Numbered from the stretch's first letter, positions 1 through 9,175 are shown. The stretch: DNA of 32,207 nucleotides from Chloroflexota bacterium (GCA_016178045.1 JACOUE010000082.1:1-32207); one strand, 5' to 3'. The notes: generated from the letters alone by a model not told the origin. Made by a program: numbers and translations.

Positions 1-298
1 CGCTGGGCGGGGAGAAGCTGTGGAGGCCGGCGGCGTTGAGGCGCAGGACGCCCGCCCGCACCCACTGGGCGGCCACACCCAGGCTGCGGAGGACCTCCGC
101 CATGTGGTGGACGTCGCCGATATCGGGAACGTTCTCCAAGATGCAGTCGTCGTCTACCAGGAGAGCGGCGGCCATGGCCCCCAGGGCGGCGTTCTTGGAG
201 CCGCTGATGGTGACGCTGCCTTCGAGGCGCCGTCCGCCTTCGATGGCGAGGACGTCGGTGCCCTTCTGGGTGACCACGGGGGAAGTCGGCTCGTCCAC
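1..298 (-). CDS. murA: UDP-N-acetylglucosamine 1-carboxyvinyltransferase (MurA), N-terminal part only
   Basis: MurA transfers enolpyruvate from PEP to UDP-GlcNAc, the first committed step of peptidoglycan synthesis in the cytoplasm. About 99 N-terminal codons are visible before the window edge. They carry the family start: an LAIEGG strand, then GSVTISGSKNAAL, where the Lys-Asn pair corresponds to the conserved substrate-binding KN of MurA, then LENVPDIGDVHHM. The proposed start is GTG at 298, 7 nt after the atpC stop. No good ribosome binding site precedes it and the frame is open upstream into atpC, so the start is uncertain. murA directly after atpC is a common arrangement in several phyla and suggests co-transcription with the ATP synthase genes. 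The related enzyme family of EPSP synthase is excluded by the SGSKNAAL motif. Confidence 0.88.
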   Translation of the reverse strand, partial: MDEPTSPVVTQKGTDVLAIEGGRRLEGSVTISGSKNAALGAMAAALLVDDDCILENVPDIGDVHHMAEVLRSLGVAAQWVRAGVLRLNAAGLHSFSPPS

Positions 299-305
299 GG
301 TACAG

Positions 306-746
306 CTACGGCCCGGGCAGCCCGGGAGGACCGCCGCGGCGCCGCCTCCGCTCCGCCAGCTTCAGTCGCACCAGGGCCCGCCGGAGGGCGACCTCGGCCC
401 GGATCAAGTCTTCCTGCGGTATCTCTTTGGCCGCCAGCCGCTCCTGGGCGCGGCGGCGCGAGGCCTCTGCCCGCTCGGTATCGATCTCCTCGGCCCGCTC
501 GGCGGCGTCGGCGAGGATGGTGACGCGGTTCTCCCGCACCTCGATGAAGCCGCCGGTGATCGCCATCTCCACCTCATCGCTGCCCTTCACGATCCGCATG
601 ACGCCGGGCTCGATCATCGTCAGCAGGGGGGCGTGCAGCGGCAGGACGCCCAGCTCGCCCTCGACGCCAGGCACGATGAGCCGGTCTACGCCCTCCTCGG
701 AGTAGACGACCCGCTCCGCCGTGACGACGTCAACCTTCAGCGGCAC
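306..746 (-). CDS. atpC: ATP synthase F1 subunit epsilon
   Basis: This is the epsilon subunit of the F1 central stalk, which couples gamma rotation to catalysis and can inhibit ATP hydrolysis. The N-terminal beta-sandwich is recognisable (VDVVTAERVVYSEEGVD, then GELGVLPLHAPLLTMIEPG, then an ITGGFIEVRENRVTILAD strand). It is followed by an Arg/Glu-rich helical hairpin ending in a basic, Pro/Gly-rich tail. I chose GTG at 746, giving 146 residues, because the family begins almost exactly there and a GGGAGGGG stretch lies just upstream. The frame is open to 782, but the additional residues are encoded by a repeat and do not look like protein. It lies downstream of the small hypothetical gene and 7 nt before murA. 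Confidence 0.93.
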   Translation of the reverse strand: MPLKVDVVTAERVVYSEEGVDRLIVPGVEGELGVLPLHAPLLTMIEPGVMRIVKGSDEVEMAITGGFIEVRENRVTILADAAERAEEIDTERAEASRRRAQERLAAKEIPQEDLIRAEVALRRALVRLKLAERRRRRGGPPGLPGP

Positions 747-767
747 AGCCCCACACCCCTCCCTCCT

Positions 768-835
768 CGGGACACGGAACATGGAACATGACCCCGCTGT
801 TTGTTCCCTGTTCCTTGTTCCTTGTTCCCGCGAAG
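768..835. repeat. Solo inverted GGAACA array
   Basis: The spacer between atpC and the small upstream gene is a run of GGAACA units in one orientation (two copies, 776-790), about 10 bp of unique sequence, then TGTTCC units in the other orientation (four copies up to 832). It can fold into a long hairpin. The same heptamer-like unit recurs at 2697-2727, 3152-3182 and 23698-23712. It looks like an empty version of the element that flanks the four-helix-bundle gene. Confidence 0.8.
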
Positions 836-836
836 C

Positions 837-1121
837 TCATCCTACCATCTCCTTCAGGAAGGAGCGCAGCCGTGGTGTCTTGGCCAGCGCCGCCCGCATG
901 CCCGCGACGGCGTCCCGGGCCACGATGAGGGGGCTGCGCTGGAAGCGGCCGGCGTGGTCGTAATAGCAGAAGCGGACACTGAGCGAGCCGTCGTCGAACT
1001 CCAGCAGCTGGATGGCCGGCTCGTGGTGCTCGCCGGCGTAGCTGGCCTCCTCCACGATCCGGCCGCTGCCCCAGTGGAGGGAGAACGGCCTAGGGGTGGT
1101 GCGAACGGTCTCCTTAGCCAT
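837..1121 (-). CDS. Small hypothetical protein in the atp operon
   Basis: I do not recognise a named family for this 94-residue protein. The start is ATG 1121, with an AGGAG ribosome binding site 6 nt upstream. It is a single soluble domain with no signal peptide or membrane segment. The middle is strand-like and rich in aromatic residues (SYAGEHHEPAIQLLEF, SVRFCYYDHAGRFQRSPL), followed by a basic C-terminal helix (LAKTPRLRSFLKEMV). It has one Cys and several His but no classical metal site. It sits between atpD and atpC, in the same direction and surely on the same transcript. Codon usage matches its neighbours, so it is probably a real conserved gene, not a shadow frame. A role in ATP synthase is not implied by position alone. 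Confidence 0.75.
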   Translation of the reverse strand: MAKETVRTTPRPFSLHWGSGRIVEEASYAGEHHEPAIQLLEFDDGSLSVRFCYYDHAGRFQRSPLIVARDAVAGMRAALAKTPRLRSFLKEMVG

Positions 1122-1157
1122 GACGGGCTCCTACTTTGGCCGCTCGGCCTCTATCCT

Positions 1158-1257
1158 GGCCACAGATTGACACAGATGGGACACAGAACTTTACCGCAAC
1201 CGCCTTCCCCCGTTGCCCGACAAGCCTTCTGTGAGAATCGGTGTTCATCTGTGTCTA
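1158..1257. repeat. CACAGAT-type inverted repeat pair
   Basis: The atpD downstream spacer contains CCACAGATTGACACAGATG near its left end (from 1160) and GTGTTCATCTGTGTCTAG near its right end (from 1241). The ACACAGATG core appears at 1170-1178 and, inverted, at 1246-1254. Repeats of this CACAGAT wording occur in many bacterial genomes as dispersed elements; that they are dispersed in this genome is inferred. The pair could form a long stem. Confidence 0.65.
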
Positions 1258-1262
1258 GTTTC

Positions 1263-2729
<1,467 letters not shown>

Positions 2730-2880
2730 TCATTCCTCGGCAGTCACAAGATATTCCTCCGTATCCTCCCTGACAATGCCTCGCTGCCAGACCTCGCCCT
2801 CACGGAGCTTGCTACGCAGCGACTGAGCAAGGCCAAACAAGAGGTTGCCGGCATCGACTCTGAGGGCATCGACTGTCGAG
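2730..2880 (-). pseudogene. Out-of-frame 3' end of the four-helix-bundle gene
   Basis: In the frame one base away from the gene ending at 2812, the minus strand encodes VDAGNLLFGLAQSLRSKL and a charged tail to a TGA at 2730-2732. This matches the expected last helix of the four-helix-bundle (S23/IVP) family, whose members typically end in a VDEVGRMLxGLxxSL-type segment. The in-frame C-terminus of the upstream frame (SRCPQSRCRQPLVWPCSVAA) does not look like the family. A one-base shift between about 2870 and 2890 would restore a full-length protein. A 10-bp direct repeat (GGCATCGACT at 2850 and 2865) lies beside the shift point. Confidence 0.7.
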
Positions 2881-3159
2881 CTGCAGATCGTCAATGATGC
2901 CGTTCTTCCGTAGGAAGTGCAGGTAGTATTCAACCTCCGCCAGCGAGCCTCTTGCGATGTCCAGAAACCGCAAGTAGTCCTTGAGACTCCCCCGACTGTA
3001 GCCCTCGGCAATGTTCGCCGGTACAGAGACGGCTGCCCTGGCTAACTGTTCCCCAAGCCACCGGTGGCGTGCGGGTATCAGCGAAACTGCAGCAAAGACG
3101 GCGCAGGCCAGATCGTCAGCCCGTTGCCACGCCTTCAGCCGTCGAAAGCCTTGTTCCAT
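2812..3159 (-). CDS. Four-helix-bundle (23S rRNA intervening-sequence type) protein, frameshifted at the C-terminus
   Basis: This is a member of the four-helix-bundle family related to proteins encoded in 23S rRNA intervening sequences and to the Avd accessory protein of diversity-generating retroelements. Hallmarks are visible in order: FRRLKAWQRADDLA, then IPARHRWLGEQLARAAVSVPANIAEG with the signature SVPANIAEGYSRGS, then YLRFLDIARGSLAEVEYYLHF. After about residue 95 the frame leaves the family and the proper C-terminal helix continues in another frame (to 2730). Hence it is either a pseudogene, a sequencing error or, less likely, a programmed shift. It separates atpG from atpD, is unrelated to ATP synthase, and is bracketed by inverted GGAACA arrays; its own start codon lies inside one of them. 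Function of this family outside rRNA and DGR settings is unknown. Confidence 0.82.
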   Translation of the reverse strand: MEQGFRRLKAWQRADDLACAVFAAVSLIPARHRWLGEQLARAAVSVPANIAEGYSRGSLKDYLRFLDIARGSLAEVEYYLHFLRKNGIIDDLQLDSRCPQSRCRQPLVWPCSVAA

Positions 3160-3182
3160 GCCCCGTGTTCCTTGTTCCTTAC
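3152..3182. repeat. GGAACA array, proximal flank of the four-helix-bundle gene
   Basis: On the minus strand the array reads AAGGAACAAGGAACACGGGG then CATGGAACAAGG. It begins at the TAA of atpG and runs through the ATG of the four-helix-bundle gene, so it also supplies that gene's AAGGA-like ribosome binding site. It is the inverted partner of the array at 2697-2727. Confidence 0.8.
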
Positions 3183-4051
3183 CGAGCCCTCAGCGCTTCG
3201 ACCCCGCCGGCGATGTCCAGCAGCTCCTTCGTTATCGTCTCCTGGCGGGCCTTATTGTAGACCAGGGTCAGCTCCTCGACCATCTGATTGGCGTTCTCGG
3301 TGGCGTTGCGCATCGCCACCATCCGCGCCGACTGCTCGCTGGCGATGGCCTCCAGCACCGCCTCGTACACCTGCCGCTCCACGTAGCGGGGCAGCAGCTG
3401 GGCCAGCACCGTCTCGCGGTCCGGCTCGTAGATGTAGTCGACGCCCCAGGTGGCGGCCTCCTCGGGCGGCGCCACGGGCAGGAGCTTGAAGACCTCCGGC
3501 CGCTGGACCATCGTGCTCACGAACTGAGCGTAGACCAGGTGCACTTCGTCCGCGTGGCCCTCGACGAAGTCCTGCATCGCCACCTGGGCGATGGGCCGCA
3601 CGTCCTCGTAGCCGGGCCGGTCGCCCAGGTCGATGAACTCAGCGACGACGTTTTGCCCGGTCCGCCGCAGGAAGTCGCGCCCCTTCCTCCCCACGACCAC
3701 TGCCCGCGGCGGCTTGCCGGCCTCCAGCATGAACTGGGCGACGCGCCGGTTCAGGTTCGTCGGGAGGCCGCCGCAGAGGCCGCGGTCCGGCGTAATGAGG
3801 ATCACCTCGACGGTCTGCACGGTCTCGCGCCGCCGGAGGAGGGGGTGGAGGGTCTCCGGGTCGGCCAGCGGGACGGTCTCGGCCAGGTCGGCCAGGACCC
3901 AGCGCATCTTCTCGGCGTAGGGCCGGCCGGCCAGGGCCGCCGCCTGAGCGCGCCGCATCTTGGAGGCAGCCACCAGCTCCATCGCCTTGGTGATCTTGGC
4001 GGTGTTCTGGATGCTGCGGATGCGCCGCCGGATCTGGCGGAGCGTAGCCAT
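3179..4051 (-). CDS. atpG: ATP synthase F1 subunit gamma
   Basis: Gamma is the rotating central shaft of F1. The 290-residue product begins MATLRQIRRRIRSIQNTAKITKAME, the classical N-terminal helix, has the central ITPDRGLCGGLPTNLNRR core, and ends with the conserved C-terminal helix MRNATENANQMVEELTLVYN through LLDIAGGVEALR. ATG 4051 is preferred over an open frame five codons longer, because GGAGG lies 6 nt upstream and the family starts there. It lies downstream of atpA across a 172-bp spacer full of palindromic repeats and upstream of the inserted four-helix-bundle gene. Nothing is missing. Confidence 0.96.
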   Translation of the reverse strand: MATLRQIRRRIRSIQNTAKITKAMELVAASKMRRAQAAALAGRPYAEKMRWVLADLAETVPLADPETLHPLLRRRETVQTVEVILITPDRGLCGGLPTNLNRRVAQFMLEAGKPPRAVVVGRKGRDFLRRTGQNVVAEFIDLGDRPGYEDVRPIAQVAMQDFVEGHADEVHLVYAQFVSTMVQRPEVFKLLPVAPPEEAATWGVDYIYEPDRETVLAQLLPRYVERQVYEAVLEAIASEQSARMVAMRNATENANQMVEELTLVYNKARQETITKELLDIAGGVEALRAR

Positions 4052-4070
4052 CAGACGCCTCCACACCCGA

Positions 4071-4125
4071 GCCTGAAGGCTGGGGCATGATTACTCACGT
4101 CGATGCCGCAGCCTTCAGGCTGCGG
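4071..4125. repeat. Double palindrome GCCTGAAGGCT / CCGCAGCCTTCAGGCTGCGG
   Basis: The atpA-atpG spacer (4052-4223) contains GCCTGAAGGCT at 4071-4081 and the near-perfect hairpin CCGCAGCCTTCAGGCTGCGG at 4106-4125 (9-bp arms, TC loop). The two halves are also complementary to each other. This has the form of a REP-like or bounded intergenic mosaic element. The rest of the spacer up to 4190 shows nothing recognisable. Confidence 0.7.
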
Positions 4126-4190
4126 TCGTGGCAAGATTTCGACCTCTAACCTCCGCTGCGTCATTGGTTGCCATCCCGTTCCTCCCTCGC

Positions 4191-4221
4191 CCTATCCCTC
4201 GAGGGAGAGGGCAGGTGAGGG
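4191..4221. repeat. CCCTCGAGGG-type palindrome, copy 1
   Basis: TCCCTCGAGGGA at 4195-4206 is followed by GAGGGCAGGTGAGGG. The same sequence family occurs, with the other arm better preserved, at 13216-13248 and 23717-23754. It lies right after the atpA stop, where it may protect the mRNA end or act as a weak terminator. Confidence 0.7.
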
Positions 4222-4223
4222 TG

Positions 4224-5735
4224 CTAGTACGGCACGTTCTGCTTGAACTCGGCGACGGCCGACTTCAGCTTCTCCGCAGTGTCGGGCGTGAGGTCCTTCG
4301 TCTCCTGGATGTCCTTCAGGACCTCCGGGTGGTTGCTCTCCATGAAGCCGTGGAAAGCCGCCTCGAAGTCGCGCACCTTGTTGACCGGAAGGTCGTCCAG
4401 GTGGCCGCTCACGCCCGCGTAGATAATCGTGACCTCCTGGGCCAGGGACAGCGGCTCGAACTGGGGCTGCTTCAACACCTCCGTGAGGCGCTGGCCCCGC
4501 TCCAGCTGGCGGCGGGTGGCCGGGTCCAGCTCGGCGGTGCCGAACTGGGCGAAGGCCGCCAGTTCCCGGTACTGGGCCATGGCCAACCGGAGGCCGCCGG
4601 CGACCTTGCGCATCGCCCGCGTCTGGGCGGCGCCCCCTACCCGCGAGACCGAAAGGCCGGCGTTCATGGCCGGGCGGATGCCGGCCATGAACAGGTCGGT
4701 CTCCAGGTAGATCTGGCCGTCGGTGATGGAGATGACGTTGGTGGGGATGTAGGCGGAGATGTCGCCGGCCTGGGTCTCGATGATGGGCAGGGCGGTGAGG
4801 GAGCCGCCGCCGTGCTCCGAGGCCAGCCTGGCCGCCCGCTCCAGCAGCCGGGAGTGCAGGTAGAAGACGTCGCCCGGGTAGGCCTCGCGGCCCGGGGGCC
4901 GCCGTAGGAGGAGCGACATCTGTCGGTAGGCCCAGGCGTGCTTGGACAGGTCGTCGTAGAAGACGATGGCGTCCTTGCCCTGCTCCATGAACTCCTCGCC
5001 CATGGCGCAGCCCGAGTAGGGAGCGATGTACTGGAGCGCCGCCGGGTCAGAGGCGTTAGCCGCCACCACGATCGTGTGCTCCATCGCCGCGTGCTCCTCC
5101 AGCGTCGCTACCACCTGCGCCACCTTCGACGCCTGCTGGCCGATGCCGACGTAGATGCAGGTCAGGTCGCCGCCCTTCTGGGCGATGATGGTGTCCATCA
5201 CGATGGCCGTCTTGCCCGTGAAGCGGTCGCCGATGATCAGCTCCCGCTGGCCGCGGCCGATGGCGGTGAGGGCGTCGATGGCCTTGACACCCGTCTGCAC
5301 CGGCGTGTCCACGCTCTGGCGCATCACCACGTTCGGGGCGATGCGCTCGACCGGGCGGGTCTTGTCGTACTTGATGGGGCCTTTGCCGTCGAGCGGCTGG
5401 CCCAGCGGGTCGACGACGCGGCCGATGAGGCCCTCGCCGACCGGCACCTGGATGATGCGGCCGGTAGAGCGGACCTCATCGCCCTCCTTGATGTCGGTGT
5501 AGTCGCCGAGGATGATGGCGCCGACGCTGTCCTCCTCCAGGTTGAGAGCCATCCCCATAACGCTTTTGGGGAACTCCAGCAGCTCGCTGTACATCGCCCC
5601 GCGCAGCCCGTGCACCTGGGCGATGCCGTCGCCGGCCTCCACCACGGTCCCCACCTCCACGGCGGTGACCGCGGCCCCAAACTGCTCGATCTGCTGCCTG
5701 ATTATCGAAGCAATCTCTTCGGGTCGAACCGCCAT
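4224..5735 (-). CDS. atpA: ATP synthase F1 subunit alpha
   Basis: Alpha forms the non-catalytic nucleotide sites and supplies the arginine finger to beta. The product has 503 residues, the usual length. Visible features are the N-terminal beta barrel ([19 protein letters not shown]), the Walker A GDRFTGKT at about 169-176, the [14 protein letters not shown] segment, and the arginine-finger motif [12 protein letters not shown]. The Walker A position normally occupied by Gln (GDRQTGKT) is Phe here, an uncommon change at a non-catalytic site. ATG 5735 is supported by a GGAGCAGGAG stretch just upstream and by the [19 protein letters not shown] start. It follows the DinB-like gene after a 100-bp repeat-bearing spacer. 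Confidence 0.97.
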   Translation of the reverse strand: MAVRPEEIASIIRQQIEQFGAAVTAVEVGTVVEAGDGIAQVHGLRGAMYSELLEFPKSVMGMALNLEEDSVGAIILGDYTDIKEGDEVRSTGRIIQVPVGEGLIGRVVDPLGQPLDGKGPIKYDKTRPVERIAPNVVMRQSVDTPVQTGVKAIDALTAIGRGQRELIIGDRFTGKTAIVMDTIIAQKGGDLTCIYVGIGQQASKVAQVVATLEEHAAMEHTIVVAANASDPAALQYIAPYSGCAMGEEFMEQGKDAIVFYDDLSKHAWAYRQMSLLLRRPPGREAYPGDVFYLHSRLLERAARLASEHGGGSLTALPIIETQAGDISAYIPTNVISITDGQIYLETDLFMAGIRPAMNAGLSVSRVGGAAQTRAMRKVAGGLRLAMAQYRELAAFAQFGTAELDPATRRQLERGQRLTEVLKQPQFEPLSLAQEVTIIYAGVSGHLDDLPVNKVRDFEAAFHGFMESNHPEVLKDIQETKDLTPDTAEKLKSAVAEFKQNVPY

Positions 5736-5759
5736 CTCCTGCTCCTCCCTTATCCCTCT

Positions 5760-5826
5760 GTAGCTGCAGGCCTTTAGGCCTGCGTTTGCAGGGCTGCCTG
5801 CCCGGCCAGGGAAGCCCTGCAGCTAC
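5760..5826. repeat. Inverted-repeat element GTAGCTGCAGG ... CCTGCAGCTAC
   Basis: Perfect 11-bp terminal inverted repeats (5760-5770 and 5816-5826) enclose two internal hairpins: GCAGGCCT/AGGCCTGC at 5766-5783 with a TT loop, and GCAGGGCT/AGCCCTGC at 5788-5820. The whole spacer between the DinB-like gene and atpA is this element. It resembles a small non-coding MITE/REP unit; no target duplication is obvious. Confidence 0.75.
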
Positions 5827-5835
5827 GACACTCCC

Positions 5836-6324
5836 TCATGCCTCTGTCGTCTCCAGCTCCCGCTGCCAGTTGAGGATGTGCTCGGCGTGCTCCCGGTAGT
5901 GCATGTACGTGTCTTCCGCGAAGCGCTTGAGCATCGTCCAGCCCTTCACGTTCTGCTCCAGCACGTCCGGCGCGACAGCCTTGAGGGCCTCGCGGGCGGC
6001 CTCGTGGCCCTTATGCCACTCCTGCTTGACGGCCTCAAAGGAGAAGCCCTCCCGCCTCTCCGCCTCGCGCGCGTTCCAGGCGTCGACCTCCTCGCCGTCG
6101 GCCGGCTTCAGGACGTCGCCGGGCCGCCGGGCCGCCACTACATTGAGGTCGCTGGCGGCCTTGTCGGCCCAGAAGGCCATGTGGCCCAGCAGGTCCTTCA
6201 CCGACCAGCTTTCCACGACGCCGAGCTGCTCCACCTCCTCCTCGGGCACGGACTCCACGGCGGCGCGCACCGTCGCCCAGGCGTCGTCAAGCTGGCGCAG
6301 TATCGCCGCCTTGTCGACGCTCAC
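5836..6324 (-). CDS. DinB-like metal-dependent four-helix protein
   Basis: This is a DinB/YfiT-type (thiol S-transferase-like) protein of 162 residues. The family forms a four-helix bundle binding a divalent metal through three His. Candidates here are His48 in WSVKDLLGHMAFW and His142/His146 in the C-terminal HYREHAEHILNW helix. Known relatives act in thiol-dependent detoxification or are uncharacterised, and the substrate cannot be told from sequence. The GTG start at 6324 overlaps the atpH TGA as GTGA, so translation is coupled to the ATP synthase delta subunit. A DinB-like gene between atpH and atpA is not a usual arrangement. Composition matches the neighbours, so any insertion is old or local. 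Confidence 0.85.
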   Translation of the reverse strand: MSVDKAAILRQLDDAWATVRAAVESVPEEEVEQLGVVESWSVKDLLGHMAFWADKAASDLNVVAARRPGDVLKPADGEEVDAWNAREAERREGFSFEAVKQEWHKGHEAAREALKAVAPDVLEQNVKGWTMLKRFAEDTYMHYREHAEHILNWQRELETTEA

Positions 6325-6860
6325 GCCCGCGCCTCCTGGAGTTGCCGCTTCAGCGCCAGCAGCTTGCTGCGGGTGCTGCCGTCGATCAGCCGGTCGCCCA
6401 CGCGCGCTACCAGCCCGCCGATGATCCCGTCGTCCACCTGGGCCTCCAGGAGCACCTGCTTGCCGGTCACCTCGCCCAGCTTATCGACTACCGCCCGCTT
6501 CTCGCCGTCCGTCAAGGGGACCGCCGCCGTCACCAGGGCGTGAGCGATGCCCCGTTCCTCGTCGACCAGCTCCTGGAACGCCTCGGCCACCTGGGGAGCG
6601 AGGCCGCTGCGTCCCCTGGCCACGAGGAGCCTCGCCAGGTTCAGGGCCAGCGGCTCGATGCCCTCCAGCGTACGCTCCACCAGGCGGAGTTTGTCGGACG
6701 CGGCGACGCGGGCGCTCTCCATCACGGCGACAACTTCGGGGTCGCCCAGCACCCGCGCCATGAGCCCCAGGGCCACCGACCACTCCTCCAACTGCCCCTG
6801 CCCGCGGGCGATTTCGAAAGCGGCCTCGGCGTAGCGCTTGGCGGCGACCTCCCGGATCAT
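6321..6860 (-). CDS. atpH: ATP synthase F1 subunit delta
   Basis: Delta (OSCP) joins the peripheral stalk to the top of the alpha/beta hexamer. The 179-residue product has the N-terminal helical domain (AAKRYAEAAFEIARGQGQLEEW) and the C-terminal domain with the conserved GKQVLLEAQVDDGIIGGLVARVGDRLIDGS segment. The start ATG 6860 overlaps the atpF stop in an ATGA. The stop overlaps the GTG of the DinB-like gene, so three successive genes are translationally coupled. It has normal length and no unusual residues. Confidence 0.95.
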   Translation of the reverse strand: MIREVAAKRYAEAAFEIARGQGQLEEWSVALGLMARVLGDPEVVAVMESARVAASDKLRLVERTLEGIEPLALNLARLLVARGRSGLAPQVAEAFQELVDEERGIAHALVTAAVPLTDGEKRAVVDKLGEVTGKQVLLEAQVDDGIIGGLVARVGDRLIDGSTRSKLLALKRQLQEARA

Positions 6861-7417
6861 GCCTGCTTCTCGCCTCCTCCGTCGCTGCCGTCGCCCATGG
6901 TCGACTCCGCCAGCGTCTCTTCGATGAGCCGGCTGTGGGCGCGCCGGTCGAGCGTCTGGCGGATTACCCGTTCGGCGGCGGTGATGGTGAGGTCGGCGAA
7001 CTCGCGGCGCAGCTCGGCGATGGCGCTGTCCCGCGCCAGGTCGATATCACCGCGCGCCCTCGCCAGCATCTGCTCCTGCTCCCGCCGCGCCTGCTCTCTC
7101 GCCTCCTCCTGGATGCGGGCCGAAATCTGCTGGGCCTGGGCGACCAGGTTCTGCCCTTCCTGTCGCGCCTTCTCCAGCTCCTTCGCCACCTCCTGCTCGG
7201 TCTCGGCCAGCCGCCGCTTCGCCTCCTCGGACGCCTCCATCCCCTCCTGGATGCGCTTTCGCCGCTCGTCCAGGAGGCGGAGGACCGGCTTGTAGGCCAA
7301 GAGGTATAGCACCACCAGCAGGAGGGTGAAGTTGATGATCTGGGCGATCAGGCTGGGCAGGTTAATGCCCAGCGCCTTCAGGCCGTCCACGAACCCCGCA
7401 AGGAATACCGGTCCCAT
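6857..7417 (-). CDS. atpF: ATP synthase Fo subunit b
   Basis: Subunit b forms the peripheral stalk. The 186-residue product has one N-terminal membrane helix at about residues 22-42 (SLIAQIINFTLLLVVLYLLA), the typical short YKPVLRLLDERRKRI exit, and then a long charged Glu/Arg/Gln-rich helix to about residue 160. The last 15 residues are Gly/Ser/Asp-rich. I prefer ATG 7417 because GGAG lies 5 nt upstream; a GTG two codons earlier (7423) is also possible but overlaps the ribosome binding site. Only one b-type gene is present, so the stalk is presumably a homodimer. It is 34 nt from atpE. Confidence 0.95.
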   Translation of the reverse strand: MGPVFLAGFVDGLKALGINLPSLIAQIINFTLLLVVLYLLAYKPVLRLLDERRKRIQEGMEASEEAKRRLAETEQEVAKELEKARQEGQNLVAQAQQISARIQEEAREQARREQEQMLARARGDIDLARDSAIAELRREFADLTITAAERVIRQTLDRRAHSRLIEETLAESTMGDGSDGGGEKQA

Positions 7418-7451
7418 GGTCACTCCGAAGTGTACTGCAAAAGCTCCGCCC

Positions 7452-7760
<309 letters not shown>

Positions 7761-7787
7761 CTAACACCTCCTTATGAGTTCCCTTCT

Positions 7788-8912
7788 CTAAGCATCGCTC
7801 TGCTGTAGTTGCTCCGCGGGGTGACCTTGCTCGCCCCCGTGCTCGGCGTGCACTTCGCCGTGGCTGACGGCCATCACCCCGAACACCAGCGTCAGCATGG
7901 CGAAGACGAACGCCTGGATCACCCCCACGAACAGCTCCAGTCCGTATATGGGCAGCGTCAGGAGCAGGGGGGTCAGGAACGTGAACATCAGGATCACCAC
8001 CTCCCCGGCGAACATGTTGCCGAAGAGACGGAAGGTGAAGCTGACCAGCCGCACCAGCTCCGATGTCAGCTCCAGGAAGCCGACGAAGGCATCGATGGCC
8101 CCAGCGAACAGCATCCCAAAGTTGAACCGGCGCAGGCCCCGTAAGACGCCGCCCAGGTTGAAGAACTTGCTGGCGTACCGTCCGCCGCCAAGCGCCGACA
8201 CCCCCCAGAACTCGACGAATATCGCGGAGGCGATGGCCAGGGCCAGGGGCGTGTTCAGATCGGTGTTTACCCCGCGCAGGACGGGCAGGATCTCGCCCAC
8301 GAACTTGCCCTCGTCGCGCGCCTCCTGCACCTTCTCGACGGCGTCCGGCCCGTCCTTGGCGATGGTTTCGCCGGCCAGCTTGCTGGGACTGGAAAGGGTG
8401 ACCCAGGCCACCGGCAGCGGCCCCAGGTCGAACTTCTCCATCACGAAGAACTCGCCGCGCAGCTCCTCCTCCTCCGCCACGACGGTCTCCTCGGCGGGGA
8501 CCTCCTCCTTGGCCAGGCCGATGACGTTGAAGACCGGTAGCAGGGAGAACCAGTTGGCGAAGAGGACGAAGAAGAAGATGCTGGCGACCACGGGGAAGAA
8601 GCGGCGGCCGTTCTTCTCGCCGGCCACGTTGACCACCAGATTGTAGAAGCCCTCGATAATCGCTTCGATGAGGTTCTGCCCGCCCCGGGGCACCAGCTCC
8701 CACCGCCGCGTCGCCAGGAAGACGAGGACGACGATGAGGATGACGACGACCCAGGAGGTGACCATGGTGTTGGTGAAGTTTACCCAGGGCACGGAGAAGA
8801 GGGTCTCGGGCTTGATCTTGATGTCGGGGGTGGGCCCCCGGAGGAATACGAAGCCGAAGAGGGCGATGGCCACGGCGGCGAGGGCCATCCAGCCAAGCCG
8901 GGCTCTGGACAT
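7788..8912 (-). CDS. atpB: ATP synthase Fo subunit a, with a large insertion
   Basis: Subunit a forms the proton half-channels beside the c ring. The essential Arg is in FTFRLFGNMFAGE (about residue 295), and NFGMLFAGAIDAFVGFLELTSELVR precedes it. The product has 374 residues against roughly 220-290 in most bacteria. The additional length is mainly a hydrophilic, Glu-rich stretch at about 135-216 between two membrane segments (EEVPAEETVVAEEEEL, later KDGPDAVEKVQEARDEGKF), plus a His/Glu-rich tail (SHGEVHAEHGGEQGHPAEQ). The ATG overlaps the atpI-like TGA by one base (TGATG). It lies 27 nt upstream of atpE. Confidence 0.95.
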   Translation of the reverse strand: MSRARLGWMALAAVAIALFGFVFLRGPTPDIKIKPETLFSVPWVNFTNTMVTSWVVVILIVVLVFLATRRWELVPRGGQNLIEAIIEGFYNLVVNVAGEKNGRRFFPVVASIFFFVLFANWFSLLPVFNVIGLAKEEVPAEETVVAEEEELRGEFFVMEKFDLGPLPVAWVTLSSPSKLAGETIAKDGPDAVEKVQEARDEGKFVGEILPVLRGVNTDLNTPLALAIASAIFVEFWGVSALGGGRYASKFFNLGGVLRGLRRFNFGMLFAGAIDAFVGFLELTSELVRLVSFTFRLFGNMFAGEVVILMFTFLTPLLLTLPIYGLELFVGVIQAFVFAMLTLVFGVMAVSHGEVHAEHGGEQGHPAEQLQQSDA

Positions 8913-9148
8913 CAGCCGTCCTTCCGTCCCTGGGGCTTGTGGGGGCCCAGCGTCTCCATCAGGAGGACGTAGCCGCCCCAGAACGCCGCGATGAGCCCCA
9001 CGAACATTCCGATCGTGCCCAGGAGGGCGCGGGAGATACCGAGCCAGTCGGCCAGCAGCACGCTCCCCAGTATGCCAGCAATGATGCAGAACGCAAAATA
9101 CCCGCCGATGCCGATAAGACGAGCTGTAGGCGGCAGGCGGTCCATCAC
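8912..9148 (-). CDS. AtpI/AtpZ-like small membrane protein
   Basis: A 78-residue protein with two membrane helices (about 10-32 and 40-66) separated by DWLGISRALL, which fits the AtpZ/AtpI group found first in many atp operons. Relatives are implicated in c-ring assembly and in Mg2+/Ca2+ transport. The GIGGYFAFCIIAGILGSVLLADW helix and the FVGLIAAFWGGY helix are typical. It is the first gene of the operon. GTG 9148 or ATG 9145 could be the start; an AGGGG lies 9 or 12 nt upstream respectively. The stop overlaps the atpB start by one base. Confidence 0.85.
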   Translation of the reverse strand: MMDRLPPTARLIGIGGYFAFCIIAGILGSVLLADWLGISRALLGTIGMFVGLIAAFWGGYVLLMETLGPHKPQGRKDG

Positions 9149-9175
9149 GGCCGTTTGCCCCTATCTGGCACGTGA

